A DNA stretch of 64,000 bases, from assembly GCF_003605195.1 (NCBI RefSeq), contig NZ_QYOS01000021.1, positions 62,001-126,000 of the forward strand, in the 5' to 3' direction. The notes under the pieces are model-generated. The model was not told the origin of the DNA and made no database searches. It saw only the letters and a program-made list of their open reading frames with translations. This DNA is from Aurantiacibacter odishensis (GTDB lineage Bacteria > Pseudomonadota > Alphaproteobacteria > Sphingomonadales > Sphingomonadaceae). Positions 8,915 through 17,871 of this stretch are shown in pieces (position 1 is the first letter of the stretch; every line of letters starts with the position of its first letter). The translations under genes were made by a program, and so were the position numbers.

Positions 8915-10350
8915 ATCCGCCGGATCACGAGATTCCGGATCTCGGTCATGTCTTCCATGGCAAAGCGGATGCCCTCGCGGCCGAGACCGGAATCCTTCAC
9001 GCCGCCATAAGGCATGTTGTCCACGCGGTAGCTGGAGACATCGTTCACTACCACGCCGCCGACATCCAGCGTGTCCCACGCATCCAGAACCTTGTGAATG
9101 TCGCGCGTGAAAATGCCCGCCTGTAGGCCGAACTTGCTGTCGTTCACCTGGTCGAGAGCGTCATAGAAGTCAGAGAACTTCGACAGGTTCGCCAGCGGAC
9201 CGAAGGCCTCTTCCTTGCTGGCATTGCAGTCGCGCGGCACGTTCTCCAGCAAGGTCGCTTCCAGCATGTTGCCGTTTGAAAGGCCGCCGCCGCACAACAG
9301 TTTAGCACCTGCCTCAACGGCCTCGTCGATCCAGCCTTTCAGTCGCCCGGCTTCCTTGTCGGAGATCATCGGACCGATGAAGGTATCCCGATCCTTGGGA
9401 TCGCCCGCGACGAGGGTCCTGGTCTTGGCCACCAGCATATCCTTGAATTCGTCGTAGATATCCTCGTGGATGATGATGCGCTGCACGCCGATGCAGCTCT
9501 GGCCGCTCTGGTAGAAGGCGCCGAATATGATGCGTTCAAGCGCATGATCGAGGTCTGCGTCCTTGTCGACCACCACAGCCGCATTGCCGCCAAGTTCGAG
9601 GATGACGGGCTTCTTGCCGGCCTTCGCCTTCAGATCCCAGCCCACGCCGGGAGAGCCTGTGAAACTGAGCAGCTTCAGGCGCTCGTCTTCTGTAAAAAGG
9701 TCCGCCCCGTCGCGACTGGCGGGCAGGACCGAGAACGCCCCGTCGGGCAGGATATCGCATTCAGCCAGCACTTCGCCCATGATGATGGTGCCGAGCGGCG
9801 TTTTCGAGGCTGGCTTGATGATGAATGGGCAACCCACCGCAATGGCAGGCGCGATCTTGTGCGCGGCAAGGTTCAGCGGAAAGTTGAACGGGCTGATGAA
9901 GCTGCACGGCCCGATCGGCACGCGCTTCCACATGCCCATGTAGCCTTTGGCGCGCGCGGATATGTCCAGCGGCTGCACTTCGCCATAGTTGCGCGTCGAT
10001 TCCTCGGCAGCGATACGGAAAGTGTCGATCAGCCGGTCGACTTCGCCCTCGGCATCCTTGATCGGCTTGCCCGCCTCCACGCACAGCGAATAGGCGAGCT
10101 CGTCGTAACGTTCGCGGAACCGCTCGACACAGTGTTGCAGCACGGCCTGCTTCTCATAGCTGGCCAGTTTCGCCATCGGCTCCGTCGCCCGCACCGTTCC
10201 AGCAATCGCCTCCTCGATGATGTCGGGCGTGGCCAGCGCGGTGCGAAAGGCGACCTCGCCCGTGTACTTGTCGGTCACTTCGAGGTCGGTGTTGGGCTGC
10301 GCCGCCTTGTTGTTCAGGTAGAGCGGATAAACGTCCTTGAGTTCGGGCAT
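8911..10350 (-). CDS. Aldehyde dehydrogenase family protein
   Basis: A 479-residue NAD(P)-dependent aldehyde dehydrogenase. Asn156 (SPFNFP), the catalytic general base Glu252 (LELGGN) and nucleophile Cys286 (SGQSCIG) are all present, with the C-terminal PYGGVKDSGLGREG block. I chose the ATG at 10350 (MPELKDVYPLYLNN); an upstream in-frame ATG would add 12 residues with no family support. It lies 22 bp after an acetolactate-synthase-like gene, so the two are probably co-transcribed. The substrate is unknown; the pair suggests oxidation of an aldehyde or ketol related to 2-oxoacid chemistry. Confidence 0.88.
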   Translation of the reverse strand: MPELKDVYPLYLNNKAAQPNTDLEVTDKYTGEVAFRTALATPDIIEEAIAGTVRATEPMAKLASYEKQAVLQHCVERFRERYDELAYSLCVEAGKPIKDAEGEVDRLIDTFRIAAEESTRNYGEVQPLDISARAKGYMGMWKRVPIGPCSFISPFNFPLNLAAHKIAPAIAVGCPFIIKPASKTPLGTIIMGEVLAECDILPDGAFSVLPASRDGADLFTEDERLKLLSFTGSPGVGWDLKAKAGKKPVILELGGNAAVVVDKDADLDHALERIIFGAFYQSGQSCIGVQRIIIHEDIYDEFKDMLVAKTRTLVAGDPKDRDTFIGPMISDKEAGRLKGWIDEAVEAGAKLLCGGGLSNGNMLEATLLENVPRDCNASKEEAFGPLANLSKFSDFYDALDQVNDSKFGLQAGIFTRDIHKVLDAWDTLDVGGVVVNDVSSYRVDNMPYGGVKDSGLGREGIRFAMEDMTEIRNLVIRRI

Positions 10351-10372
10351 GATGTCCTCCTGACGATACCAC

Positions 10373-12028
10373 TCAGAGCTTGGCACTCAGTTCCTTGATG
10401 TCGTGATTTAATATCTGGTCGTTCTCGGAATAATCCACCGGGCAGTCGATCAGGTGCACGCCGTCGGTCGACAGGCAATGAGCCAGCAATTCCTTCAGGT
10501 GATCGGCGCTTTCTACGCGGTGGCCTTTCGCTCCGTAGCTTTGCGCGTATTGCACGAAATCGGGATTGCCATAGGTCAGGCCCCAATCCTTGAAGCCCAT
10601 GTTCGCCTGTTTCCAGCGGATCATGCCATAGGCATCGTCGCGCAGAATCAGCACTGTCATGTTCAGGCCGAGGCGCACCGCGGTTTCCATCTCCTGGCTG
10701 TTCATCATGAACCCGCCATCGCCGCAGATTGCCATCACCTTGCGGCCGGGATAGACCATCGCGCTCATCATGGCAGAGGGCAGCCCGGCCCCCATCGTGG
10801 CGAGCGCATTGTCGAGTAGCACGGTGTTGGGCAGGTATGCGGTGTAATTACGGGCGAACCAGATCTTGTAGACGCCGTTGTCGAGGCAGATGATCCCGTC
10901 TTCCGGCATGGCATCGCGGATCTGCTGCACGAGATGTGGCGGGAAGATCGGGAACCGCGCATCGTCCGCCAGCGATGCGGTGTGGTCCTTCTCGGCCGTG
11001 CGGTAGGCCAGCATGTGGTCGAAGTTCCACTTGCCCTGCGGCACCACGTCTTCCTTTATCTGCCAGATGGCATTGGCGATATCGCCGATCACCTCGATCT
11101 GCGGGAAATAGACCGGGTCCACTTCGGCGGTCTTGGTAGAGACGTGGATTACGGTGGGCCCGCCCGGCTTCATGAAGAACGGCGGCTTCTCGATAACGTC
11201 GTGGCCGATGTTCACGATGCAGTCCGAATCCTCGATTGCGCGGTGGACGAAGTCTCCGGCCGACAGCGCCGCGCAGCCGAGGAACAGCGGATGCCGCTCG
11301 TCGATCACGCCCTTGCCCATCTGAGTGGTGACGAAGGGGATGCCGGTCTTCTCGATGAACTGGTGCAGCATGCGCCCGGTCATCTTGCGGTTGGCACCCG
11401 CGCCGATCACCAGCACCGGCGACTTCGCTTCCTCCAGCGCCTGTACCGCCATCCGCACCGCCTTCGGCTCGGCCGAAGGTCGACGCGCGACCGAGCGCGG
11501 GATCGGCCGGCTGTCGGTCATTTCCTCTGCAATGTCCTCGGGAAATTCGAGGTGCACGGCGCCGGGCTTTTCCTCCTCGGCCAGCCGGAACGCCTCGCGC
11601 ACGCGGCTGGGGATGTTGTCCCCCGCGGCAAGCTGGTGTGCGAACTTGGTGATCGGTCCCATCATGTCGACCACGTCGAGGATCTGGAAACGGCCCTGTT
11701 TCGACTTCTTGATCGGTTTCTGCCCGGTGATCATCATCATCGGCATCCCGCCAAGCTGGGCATAGGCGCCTGCGGTCACGAAGTTGGTCGCTCCCGGCCC
11801 CAGTGTCGCGATGCAAACGCCGGTTTTGCCGGTATGCCGCCCGTAGGTCGCGGCCATGAAGCCCGCGCCCTGTTCGTGGCGCGTCAGCACCAGTTTGATC
11901 TTGTCGGAGTTCGAAAGGCTTTCGAGGAAATCGAGGTTTTCCTCCCCCGGCACGCCGAAGATGTATTCGACGCCTTCTTCCTCAAGGCATTCGATAAAAA
12001 GGTCTGATGCTTTCTGCTTGTCTGCCAT
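10373..12028 (-). CDS. Acetolactate synthase-like ThDP-dependent enzyme, large subunit
   Basis: A 551-residue thiamine-diphosphate enzyme of the acetolactate synthase family. Glu52 (LTRHEQGAG) activates the cofactor. The ThDP/Mg motif begins at GDGGFMMNSQEMETA near residue 440. The C-terminal VDYSENDQ resembles catabolic AlsS (VDYSDN) more than biosynthetic IlvB, and no small regulatory subunit (ilvN/ilvH) follows. It would join two pyruvates to 2-acetolactate, but related family members use other 2-oxoacids. The start at the ATG at 12028 gives MADKQKASDLFIE, a standard N-terminus. It is followed by an ALDH gene. Confidence 0.8.
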   Translation of the reverse strand: MADKQKASDLFIECLEEEGVEYIFGVPGEENLDFLESLSNSDKIKLVLTRHEQGAGFMAATYGRHTGKTGVCIATLGPGATNFVTAGAYAQLGGMPMMMITGQKPIKKSKQGRFQILDVVDMMGPITKFAHQLAAGDNIPSRVREAFRLAEEEKPGAVHLEFPEDIAEEMTDSRPIPRSVARRPSAEPKAVRMAVQALEEAKSPVLVIGAGANRKMTGRMLHQFIEKTGIPFVTTQMGKGVIDERHPLFLGCAALSAGDFVHRAIEDSDCIVNIGHDVIEKPPFFMKPGGPTVIHVSTKTAEVDPVYFPQIEVIGDIANAIWQIKEDVVPQGKWNFDHMLAYRTAEKDHTASLADDARFPIFPPHLVQQIRDAMPEDGIICLDNGVYKIWFARNYTAYLPNTVLLDNALATMGAGLPSAMMSAMVYPGRKVMAICGDGGFMMNSQEMETAVRLGLNMTVLILRDDAYGMIRWKQANMGFKDWGLTYGNPDFVQYAQSYGAKGHRVESADHLKELLAHCLSTDGVHLIDCPVDYSENDQILNHDIKELSAKL

Positions 12029-12155
12029 GGTCGCTGTTCCCCCGGTTGCAGCGAATGCTTCCCACAGCATCCGCCAATCCCTCACTCGCGACCCGCCGAC
12101 CCTTGCCGGGCCTGACCGCACAAGGCGTATCAGACCTGCGAAAGCCTGTCAGTTC

Positions 12156-13094
12156 CTAATATCCGCGCGCCAGATCGACTTCTCCCTCCAGAGGCTCCCC
12201 GGCCCGGAACCGCTCGCAGTTGTCGAGGAAGCGCCTCGCCGCCCGTTCGCGGCTGGCTTCGTTGGGAATGCCGCAAAGGTGCATCGTGATCTGCACGTTC
12301 TCGAGATCCCACAACCTGTGCTCCGGCGGCAGCGGTTCGGGCAGGGTGAGATCGAGAATGGCACCGCCGATACTTTCGGCTTCCAGCGCTGCGATCAGCG
12401 CATCCTGGTCCACCACTTCGGCGCGGCCGTAGTTCACCAGCACTGCGTCCTGCTTCATCGCGGCGAACTCGTCCGCACCGAGCATCCCCGTGGTTTCCGG
12501 CGTGTGCGGCAGCGACAGGACGATCCAGTCGAACTCACCGAGCTGCCCGCACCATTCGTCGGGGCCGAGCACGCCGTCGCCCGGCGAACTGCGCACCGGG
12601 ACGCATTCGACATCGAAACCAGCCAGCATACGCGCGATGGCCTGCCCGATGGAGCCGTACCCCAAGATCAGCGCCCGGCTGCCCGCCATCTCGCGCGTGG
12701 AGGGCGGGCGCGACAGCCACTCGTGGCGGTCCGCCGCGCGGATAATCTCGGGGTAGCCGCGCGCGAAGCTGAGCATCGACATGACGGCGAATTCCGCCAC
12801 CTGTCCCGCCGCCAGCCCAGCCCCGCACGAGAGCCTGACGCCGCGCTGCTGCAAGTCGCCCAGCGGCATCCAGTCGACCCCGGCATAGGCGGAGTTGAGC
12901 CATTCCAGCTTGCGCGCTTTCGCCATGGCTTCAAGCGCAGGGGCCTTCACATGCAGGTCGAACCAGCCGATCTCGGCCTCAGGTGCGAGCGCGAGAAGCT
13001 GCGCCTCGTCATCCCACCATGTGGCATCGACCCAGTCCGGCAAACGGCTTTGCAGCCGCTTGCGCATCCAGCCGGGGAGGACGGCGCGGGTCAC
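12156..13094 (-). CDS. D-2-hydroxyacid dehydrogenase
   Basis: A 312-residue NAD-dependent D-isomer-specific 2-hydroxyacid dehydrogenase, similar in layout to glyoxylate/hydroxypyruvate reductases. The Rossmann motif is ALILGYGSIGQAIA, and the catalytic Arg (NYGRAEVVD), Glu (TLPEPLPPEH) and His (MHLCG) are visible. The GTG start overlaps the cysS stop as GTGA, so it is coupled to cysS. The metabolic link to cysteinyl-tRNA synthesis is not obvious. The substrate cannot be told from sequence. Confidence 0.82.
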   Translation of the reverse strand: MTRAVLPGWMRKRLQSRLPDWVDATWWDDEAQLLALAPEAEIGWFDLHVKAPALEAMAKARKLEWLNSAYAGVDWMPLGDLQQRGVRLSCGAGLAAGQVAEFAVMSMLSFARGYPEIIRAADRHEWLSRPPSTREMAGSRALILGYGSIGQAIARMLAGFDVECVPVRSSPGDGVLGPDEWCGQLGEFDWIVLSLPHTPETTGMLGADEFAAMKQDAVLVNYGRAEVVDQDALIAALEAESIGGAILDLTLPEPLPPEHRLWDLENVQITMHLCGIPNEASRERAARRFLDNCERFRAGEPLEGEVDLARGY

Positions 13095-14530
13095 AGCTTC
13101 CAGTCCCAGCCCAGCGGATCGCCGTCCATCACCTCGACACCTTTCGCCGCGAGTTCATCGCGGAGGGCATCGGACGCGGCAAAGTCTTTCTCCGCCCGGG
13201 CAGCCTTACGGCGTTCCAGCGCGCCCTCGATCTCCGCCTCGGTGATCGTCGCGGCCTTGGGTCGCAAGCGCAGGTCGCTGCGCGAGAGGTCCATCATGCC
13301 GAGGCCCAGCACCGCGTCCATCCGCTCCACTACCGCGCGCTTCACGCCCGCATCGACCTTCTTCATCGCCAGCGCGTCTTCCAGCGCGGTGAGCGCGATG
13401 GCGGTGTTGAGGTCATCGCTGATCGCGGCGTCGAACTTCTCCAGCAGAGGCGCGAACTTTGGATGATCGGCTTCGCCAGCCGCCGCGTCCTTCAGCCGCT
13501 CGGCCTGCATCACCATGCGCTTCAAGCGCGTGAGCGCTGCACCCAGTCCGTCCCAGCTGAATTCCAGCTCGCTGCGGTAGTGCGCCTGTAGGCACATCAT
13601 CCGGTAGGCAAGCGGGTGGTAGCCCTTGTCGATCAGCAGTTGCAGCCGCAGGAATTCGCCCGACGACTTGCTCATCTTGCCACTGCGTTCGACGAGGAAG
13701 TTGTTGTGCATCCACACTTTCGCGCCGCTGTTCACAGCATCGGACAGCCCGCCGCAGCCGCAGAAGGCCTGGTTCTGAGCGATTTCATTGGGGTGGTGGA
13801 TTTCGCGGTGGTCGATGCCGCCGGTGTGGATGTCGAAGGGGAAGCCGAGCAGCTTGCCGCCCATCACGCTGCATTCCAGGTGCCAGCCGGGCGCGCCCTT
13901 GCCCCAGGGGCTGTCCCATTCCATCTGCCGCGTCTCGCCCGCCGGGGTCTTGCGCCAGATGGCGAAGTCGGCGGCGTTGCGCTTGCCTTCCACCGCGTCG
14001 ATCCGGCCCTCGCCCTCCTCCGTCACGGCGCGGGCTAGCCTGCCGTAGTCCTCCACGGTCGAGACATCGAAGTAGAGGCCGCTTTCCAGTTCGTAGCAGT
14101 GCTTGTCCGCGATGGTTTTCGCGAAGTCGATCATCTCCTCGATGTAGTCCGTCGCGACGGACCAGTGCGCGGGCTGGCGGATGTTGAGCGCCTTCACGTC
14201 GGCCCAGTAGGCCTCGGTATAGTGCTTCGCGATGTCCCAGATCGACTGCGCCTTTTCCGCCGCCATCTTCTCCATCTTGTCCTCGCCCGCGTCGGCATCG
14301 TCGGTGAGATGGCCGACGTCGGTGATGTTGATGACGTGGGTGAGCTTGTAGCCCTTGAAGGTCAGCGTGCGGCCCAGCACGTCCGCGAACACGTAGGCGC
14401 GCATGTTGCCGATGTGCGGGTAGTTGTAGACCGTTGGGCCGCAGGTGTAGACGCGCGCCTCGCCGGGGTGGACGGGCACGAACGGCTCCTGCCGCCGCGT
14501 GAGGGAGTTGAAGAGTTCGAGGTCAGCCAT
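13091..14530 (-). CDS. cysS: Cysteine--tRNA ligase
   Basis: A 479-residue class I aminoacyl-tRNA synthetase that charges tRNA-Cys. The zinc-ligand Cys (YTCGPTVYNYPHIGNMR) sits next to the HIGN motif near residue 30, and the KMSKS motif (SGKMSKSSGEF) is present, as is the C-terminal DALRDELAAKG region. It is the first gene of a two-gene unit with a 2-hydroxyacid dehydrogenase (GTGA overlap). A 35-bp element shared with folP lies 58 bp upstream of its start. Confidence 0.96.
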   Translation of the reverse strand: MADLELFNSLTRRQEPFVPVHPGEARVYTCGPTVYNYPHIGNMRAYVFADVLGRTLTFKGYKLTHVINITDVGHLTDDADAGEDKMEKMAAEKAQSIWDIAKHYTEAYWADVKALNIRQPAHWSVATDYIEEMIDFAKTIADKHCYELESGLYFDVSTVEDYGRLARAVTEEGEGRIDAVEGKRNAADFAIWRKTPAGETRQMEWDSPWGKGAPGWHLECSVMGGKLLGFPFDIHTGGIDHREIHHPNEIAQNQAFCGCGGLSDAVNSGAKVWMHNNFLVERSGKMSKSSGEFLRLQLLIDKGYHPLAYRMMCLQAHYRSELEFSWDGLGAALTRLKRMVMQAERLKDAAAGEADHPKFAPLLEKFDAAISDDLNTAIALTALEDALAMKKVDAGVKRAVVERMDAVLGLGMMDLSRSDLRLRPKAATITEAEIEGALERRKAARAEKDFAASDALRDELAAKGVEVMDGDPLGWDWKL

Positions 14531-14588
14531 TGCGCGCCTCGCTTAGAGCGCGCCAGCGCGAGGGACAAGCCGCGAGGTGCGCGGCAAA

Positions 14589-14623
14589 TCCAACTAACCT
14601 GGAACACATGGAACAGGGTCCTG
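14589..14623 (-). repeat. 35-bp dispersed element, copy 1 (upstream of cysS)
   Basis: This 35-bp stretch matches 56836-56870 at 32 of 35 positions. Read toward cysS it contains TGTTCCATGTGTTCCA, i.e. two direct TGTTCCA units separated by TG, followed by TTAGTTGGA. It lies 58 bp before the cysS ATG in a 221-bp non-coding gap that otherwise shows nothing I can support. Both copies have the same orientation relative to the downstream gene, which suggests a regulatory or promoter-linked element. Confidence 0.7.
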
Positions 14624-14751
14624 GATCGAAAAACCGGATCGGCTGGCCCGCAGCATGGAAAGGGCCTTGCGAAGAATGGCGGGCGCGATGTGCTGGAGTG
14701 AAAGCCATGTCCCGTGCTCAAGCATGGCAATAACGGTGTAGGACACCAAAG

Positions 14752-15249
14752 TCAGGGCAGTTCGAACCCCGTCAGCACCCAGCCAAGGCCGTCGCGCTCG
14801 AAGATCAGGTCGGGCGCCTCGGTGCCATCGGCCAGCGTACCGACCGCGCGGAAGTGATCCAGCCCCTCCCGCTCGATATCGAATTCCAGCGGCGGGCCTT
14901 GTAGCGCTTTGGGCATCAGATCGCTGGCGAGGCTTTCGGAGAGCAGGATATCGACCATCTCGTTGGGCGTCGGCACGGACTCGCCGTCGCTCCGCCGCAG
15001 TACTTCGCCCGCCAGATCGCGCAGGTCACGGATGCTCACCCCCTCCTCGATCCGGCGACGGGCAAGCTCGGTCAGCTGGTCGGCGGCAGAGGCGCGCAAT
15101 GCGGGAAAGTCGACGCGCCGCTCGATCTCCGCCCGGTCTCCGCTGCGCACAGCGTCCTGCAACCCGTTCAACGCGAGATAGGGCGAAGCGAAATACCACC
15201 CGCCGAACGCAAGGCCGACGAGAAGCAGAAGGGTGAGGAGTTTTTTCAC
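14752..15249 (-). CDS. DUF2939 domain-containing membrane-anchored protein
   Basis: A 165-residue protein with an N-terminal signal anchor ([19 protein letters not shown]), then [17 protein letters not shown] and [14 protein letters not shown], which match the DUF2939 family. The remainder is a small periplasmic domain. Function is unknown. Its ATG overlaps the cobT stop (ATGA), so the two are expressed together. Confidence 0.75.
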   Translation of the reverse strand: MKKLLTLLLLVGLAFGGWYFASPYLALNGLQDAVRSGDRAEIERRVDFPALRASAADQLTELARRRIEEGVSIRDLRDLAGEVLRRSDGESVPTPNEMVDILLSESLASDLMPKALQGPPLEFDIEREGLDHFRAVGTLADGTEAPDLIFERDGLGWVLTGFELP

Positions 15250-17054
15250 TCCACCTCGAACAGGTCGGCAAGCTGCTCGATGATCGTGCCGCCCAGTTGT
15301 TCTGCGTCCATGATCGTCACGGCGCGCTTGTAGTACCGGGTCACGTCATGGCCGATGCCGATGGCGACAAGCTGGACGGGCGAGACCTTCTCGATCCACT
15401 CGATTACCTTGCGAAGATGCGCTTCGAGGTATCCGGCGTTGTTCACCGACAGGGTGGAATCGTCCACAGGCGCGCCGTCGGAAATCACCATCAGGATGCG
15501 GCGGTCCTCCGGACGGGCGAGCAGGCGTTCGTGCGCCCAGAGCAGTGCCTCGCCGTCAATGTTCTCCTTCAGCAGCCCTTCGCGCATCATCAGGCCGAGG
15601 CTGCGGCGCGCGCGGCGCATGGGCTCGTCGGCTTTCTTGTAGATGATGTGGCGAACATCGTTCAGGCGGCCGGGGTTTTCCGGGCGGCCGTCGGCCAGCC
15701 ATTTCTCGCGGCTCTGCCCGCCTTTCCAAGCGCGGGTGGTGAAGCCGAGAATCTCGACCTTCACCCCGCAGCGTTCCAGCGTGCGGGCGAGAATGTCCGC
15801 GCTGATCGCGGCGATGGAAATGGGGCGGCCGCGCATGGAGCCGGAATTGTCGATCAGCAGGGTGACGACGGTGTCCTTGAAGTCCTGCTCCTGCTCCTGC
15901 TTGTAGCTGAGCGAGGATCCGGGGCTGACGATGACGCGGGCAAGGCGCGCTGCATCCAGCAGACCCTCTTCCTGATCGAAATCCCAGCTGCGGTTCTGCT
16001 GCGCCATCAGGCGGCGCTGGAGCCGGTTGGCAAGCCGCGTCACCACGCCCGCAAGGCCCGCAAGCTGGCTGTCGAGGTAGGCGCGCAGGCGGTCCAGTTC
16101 CTCGAAATCGCACAGCTCTGTAGCTTCCACCACCTCGTCGAAAGTGGTCGTGAAAGGCTTGTAATCGAAAGTGTTCGGAATGTCCTGCCACGGCGCGTTC
16201 TTACGCTGGGGCAGCTGCATTTCCTGCCCGTCGTCGCCGGGATCGCCTTCGGCCAGCTCATCCTCGCCGGGGGTCTGCTCGCCTTCCTCGCCCTCGCCTT
16301 CCTCGCCCTCGGCACCTTCGGCGCGGGTTTCCGGCTGGTCGGACTGGTCGGCGCCGTCCTCGTCCTGCTCGTCCTGCCCGTCCTCGGAATCGTCGTCGTC
16401 GAAGCCGTCGTCCTCGTTCTCCGGCTCCATCGGCACCATGTCGAGATGGCGCAGCATGTCGAGGCCCAGCTTCTGGAAGGCGGACTGGTCGTGAAGCGCG
16501 CCCGTCAGCTGCTCGAAATCGTCGCCGGTGCGGCTTTCCACGAATTCGCGGACCATCTCCACGCCTTCGCGCGCGGCTTCGGGGATCGGCTGGCCGGTCA
16601 ACTGCTCGCGCAGCATCAGGCCCAGCGCGGTATGCAAAGGCACGTCCTCGGCGGACTGGGCAGTGGTGATGGGATCGCCCGCCAGCCGCTTTTCCTGCAT
16701 CACCTCCATGTTGACGCGCATGCCGGAATACTCGCTCTCGCCGATGGCTTCGTAGCGAGCGCGCTCGATGGCATCGAAGCAGGCGCTGGCGGCGGCATCG
16801 CCGGGGCGCATCTTCGAATGCAGGGCGGGATTGTGATAGCGCAGGCGCAGCGCGAAACTGTCGGCAAAGCCGCGCGCCTCGCGGGCCTGCTCTGCCGTGA
16901 CGTCGCGGCCCGGCATGGGCACGCGCGCCATCTTGCCCTGCTGATTCGGCTGGTCCGCCGTCCAGCCGATCTCGGCTTCCCGGTCGTGCGCAATGGCGCG
17001 CGCCGCGCCGGTCAGCGCGGTCTTGAAACGGTCGAGGGGGGATTCGTCAGACAT
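15246..17054 (-). CDS. cobT: Cobaltochelatase subunit CobT-type VWA protein
   Basis: A 602-residue protein of the CobT family, the third subunit of aerobic CobN/CobS/CobT cobaltochelatase, which inserts Co2+ into hydrogenobyrinic diamide. The N-terminal helical domain is followed by a strongly acidic linker (about residues 210-285, mostly Asp/Glu). A C-terminal von Willebrand A domain carries the metal-binding DNSGSM motif and a later SDGAP. No cobN or cobS lies in the window; orphan cobT genes with cobS elsewhere are common in alphaproteobacteria. The 3' end overlaps the DUF2939 gene by 4 bp. Confidence 0.88.
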   Translation of the reverse strand: MSDESPLDRFKTALTGAARAIAHDREAEIGWTADQPNQQGKMARVPMPGRDVTAEQAREARGFADSFALRLRYHNPALHSKMRPGDAAASACFDAIERARYEAIGESEYSGMRVNMEVMQEKRLAGDPITTAQSAEDVPLHTALGLMLREQLTGQPIPEAAREGVEMVREFVESRTGDDFEQLTGALHDQSAFQKLGLDMLRHLDMVPMEPENEDDGFDDDDSEDGQDEQDEDGADQSDQPETRAEGAEGEEGEGEEGEQTPGEDELAEGDPGDDGQEMQLPQRKNAPWQDIPNTFDYKPFTTTFDEVVEATELCDFEELDRLRAYLDSQLAGLAGVVTRLANRLQRRLMAQQNRSWDFDQEEGLLDAARLARVIVSPGSSLSYKQEQEQDFKDTVVTLLIDNSGSMRGRPISIAAISADILARTLERCGVKVEILGFTTRAWKGGQSREKWLADGRPENPGRLNDVRHIIYKKADEPMRRARRSLGLMMREGLLKENIDGEALLWAHERLLARPEDRRILMVISDGAPVDDSTLSVNNAGYLEAHLRKVIEWIEKVSPVQLVAIGIGHDVTRYYKRAVTIMDAEQLGGTIIEQLADLFEVE

Positions 17055-17110
17055 TCGGCAGCTTTCTCGTCGCGCTGCCTAGAGACAGTCCCGCCCCCTA
17101 TGCAAGGGAC

Positions 17111-17818
17111 TTAAAGGGCACCCTGCGCACCGAACACGCCGATCAGCACCGGATCGTTGGTGGAGCGCGGGTTGCGGCGGATCTCGCTTTCCTCGAAGCC
17201 CATCTCTGTCCAGATGACATCGTCGATGGCGCCCGCGAAGTTTCGCGCCACGCCGCCAACGTCGATGCCGGTCAGGCCCGCCAGCAGTTCGCCCACCAGC
17301 GGCTCGTTTGCCAGGCGCATGGCATCGCCGAGTTCGGGCACCATCGCTTCCACCAGCGTTTCGCCCATGCTGCCGCGCAGGAACTGCGTTGCTGCCGTCG
17401 GGCCGCCGTTCACCAGCGCCAGCGCGTTGGAAATGCCGATCACCCGCACCGCGTCGGCAACGATGGGCGCAGCGCGATTCGCGCCTTCGATGGCAATATC
17501 GGCGAAGGCATCCTCCAGCCGGTTCTTGAAAAGGGTGGAGGTGAGGATGTTCGCCAGCACGCCGCCGCGCGATCCGATCACGTTGTCGAGGCCAAGCTGC
17601 GCCACCTGCTCGTCCCAGAAGCCGCCGGGCTGGGTCAGGCGCAGGAAGGCGCGCTCGCTGGAAACATAGAGCAGCTGCCGGATCGCGTCGGTCAGGCTCC
17701 ATCCGCCAAGGCTCTGGCACGCGGGCAGCAGCAGCGCGCCGGAGGCGAGCGCCCCGCCCATGAAGCGGCGGCGCCCCATGATCGCGGTTTTGCTGGCAGA
17801 TGTGGTCAATTCGGTCAT
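17111..17818 (-). CDS. DUF4197 family lipoprotein
   Basis: A 235-residue secreted protein. The N-terminus combines a twin-arginine-like motif (GRRRFMGG), a hydrophobic stretch and a lipobox (LLPAC), so it is probably a TAT-exported lipoprotein. The body (FWDEQVAQLGLDNV, ANILTSTLFKNRLE, APIVADAVRVIGISNAL) matches DUF4197, of unknown function. I chose the ATG at 17818, which leaves 53 bp to the divergent priA gene. Confidence 0.75.
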   Translation of the reverse strand: MTELTTSASKTAIMGRRRFMGGALASGALLLPACQSLGGWSLTDAIRQLLYVSSERAFLRLTQPGGFWDEQVAQLGLDNVIGSRGGVLANILTSTLFKNRLEDAFADIAIEGANRAAPIVADAVRVIGISNALALVNGGPTAATQFLRGSMGETLVEAMVPELGDAMRLANEPLVGELLAGLTGIDVGGVARNFAGAIDDVIWTEMGFEESEIRRNPRSTNDPVLIGVFGAQGAL

Positions 17819-17871
17819 AAGGCACTTCCTCTTCTTGCAGCCGGGCTGTTGCACCGCCCATATGGCTGGCA

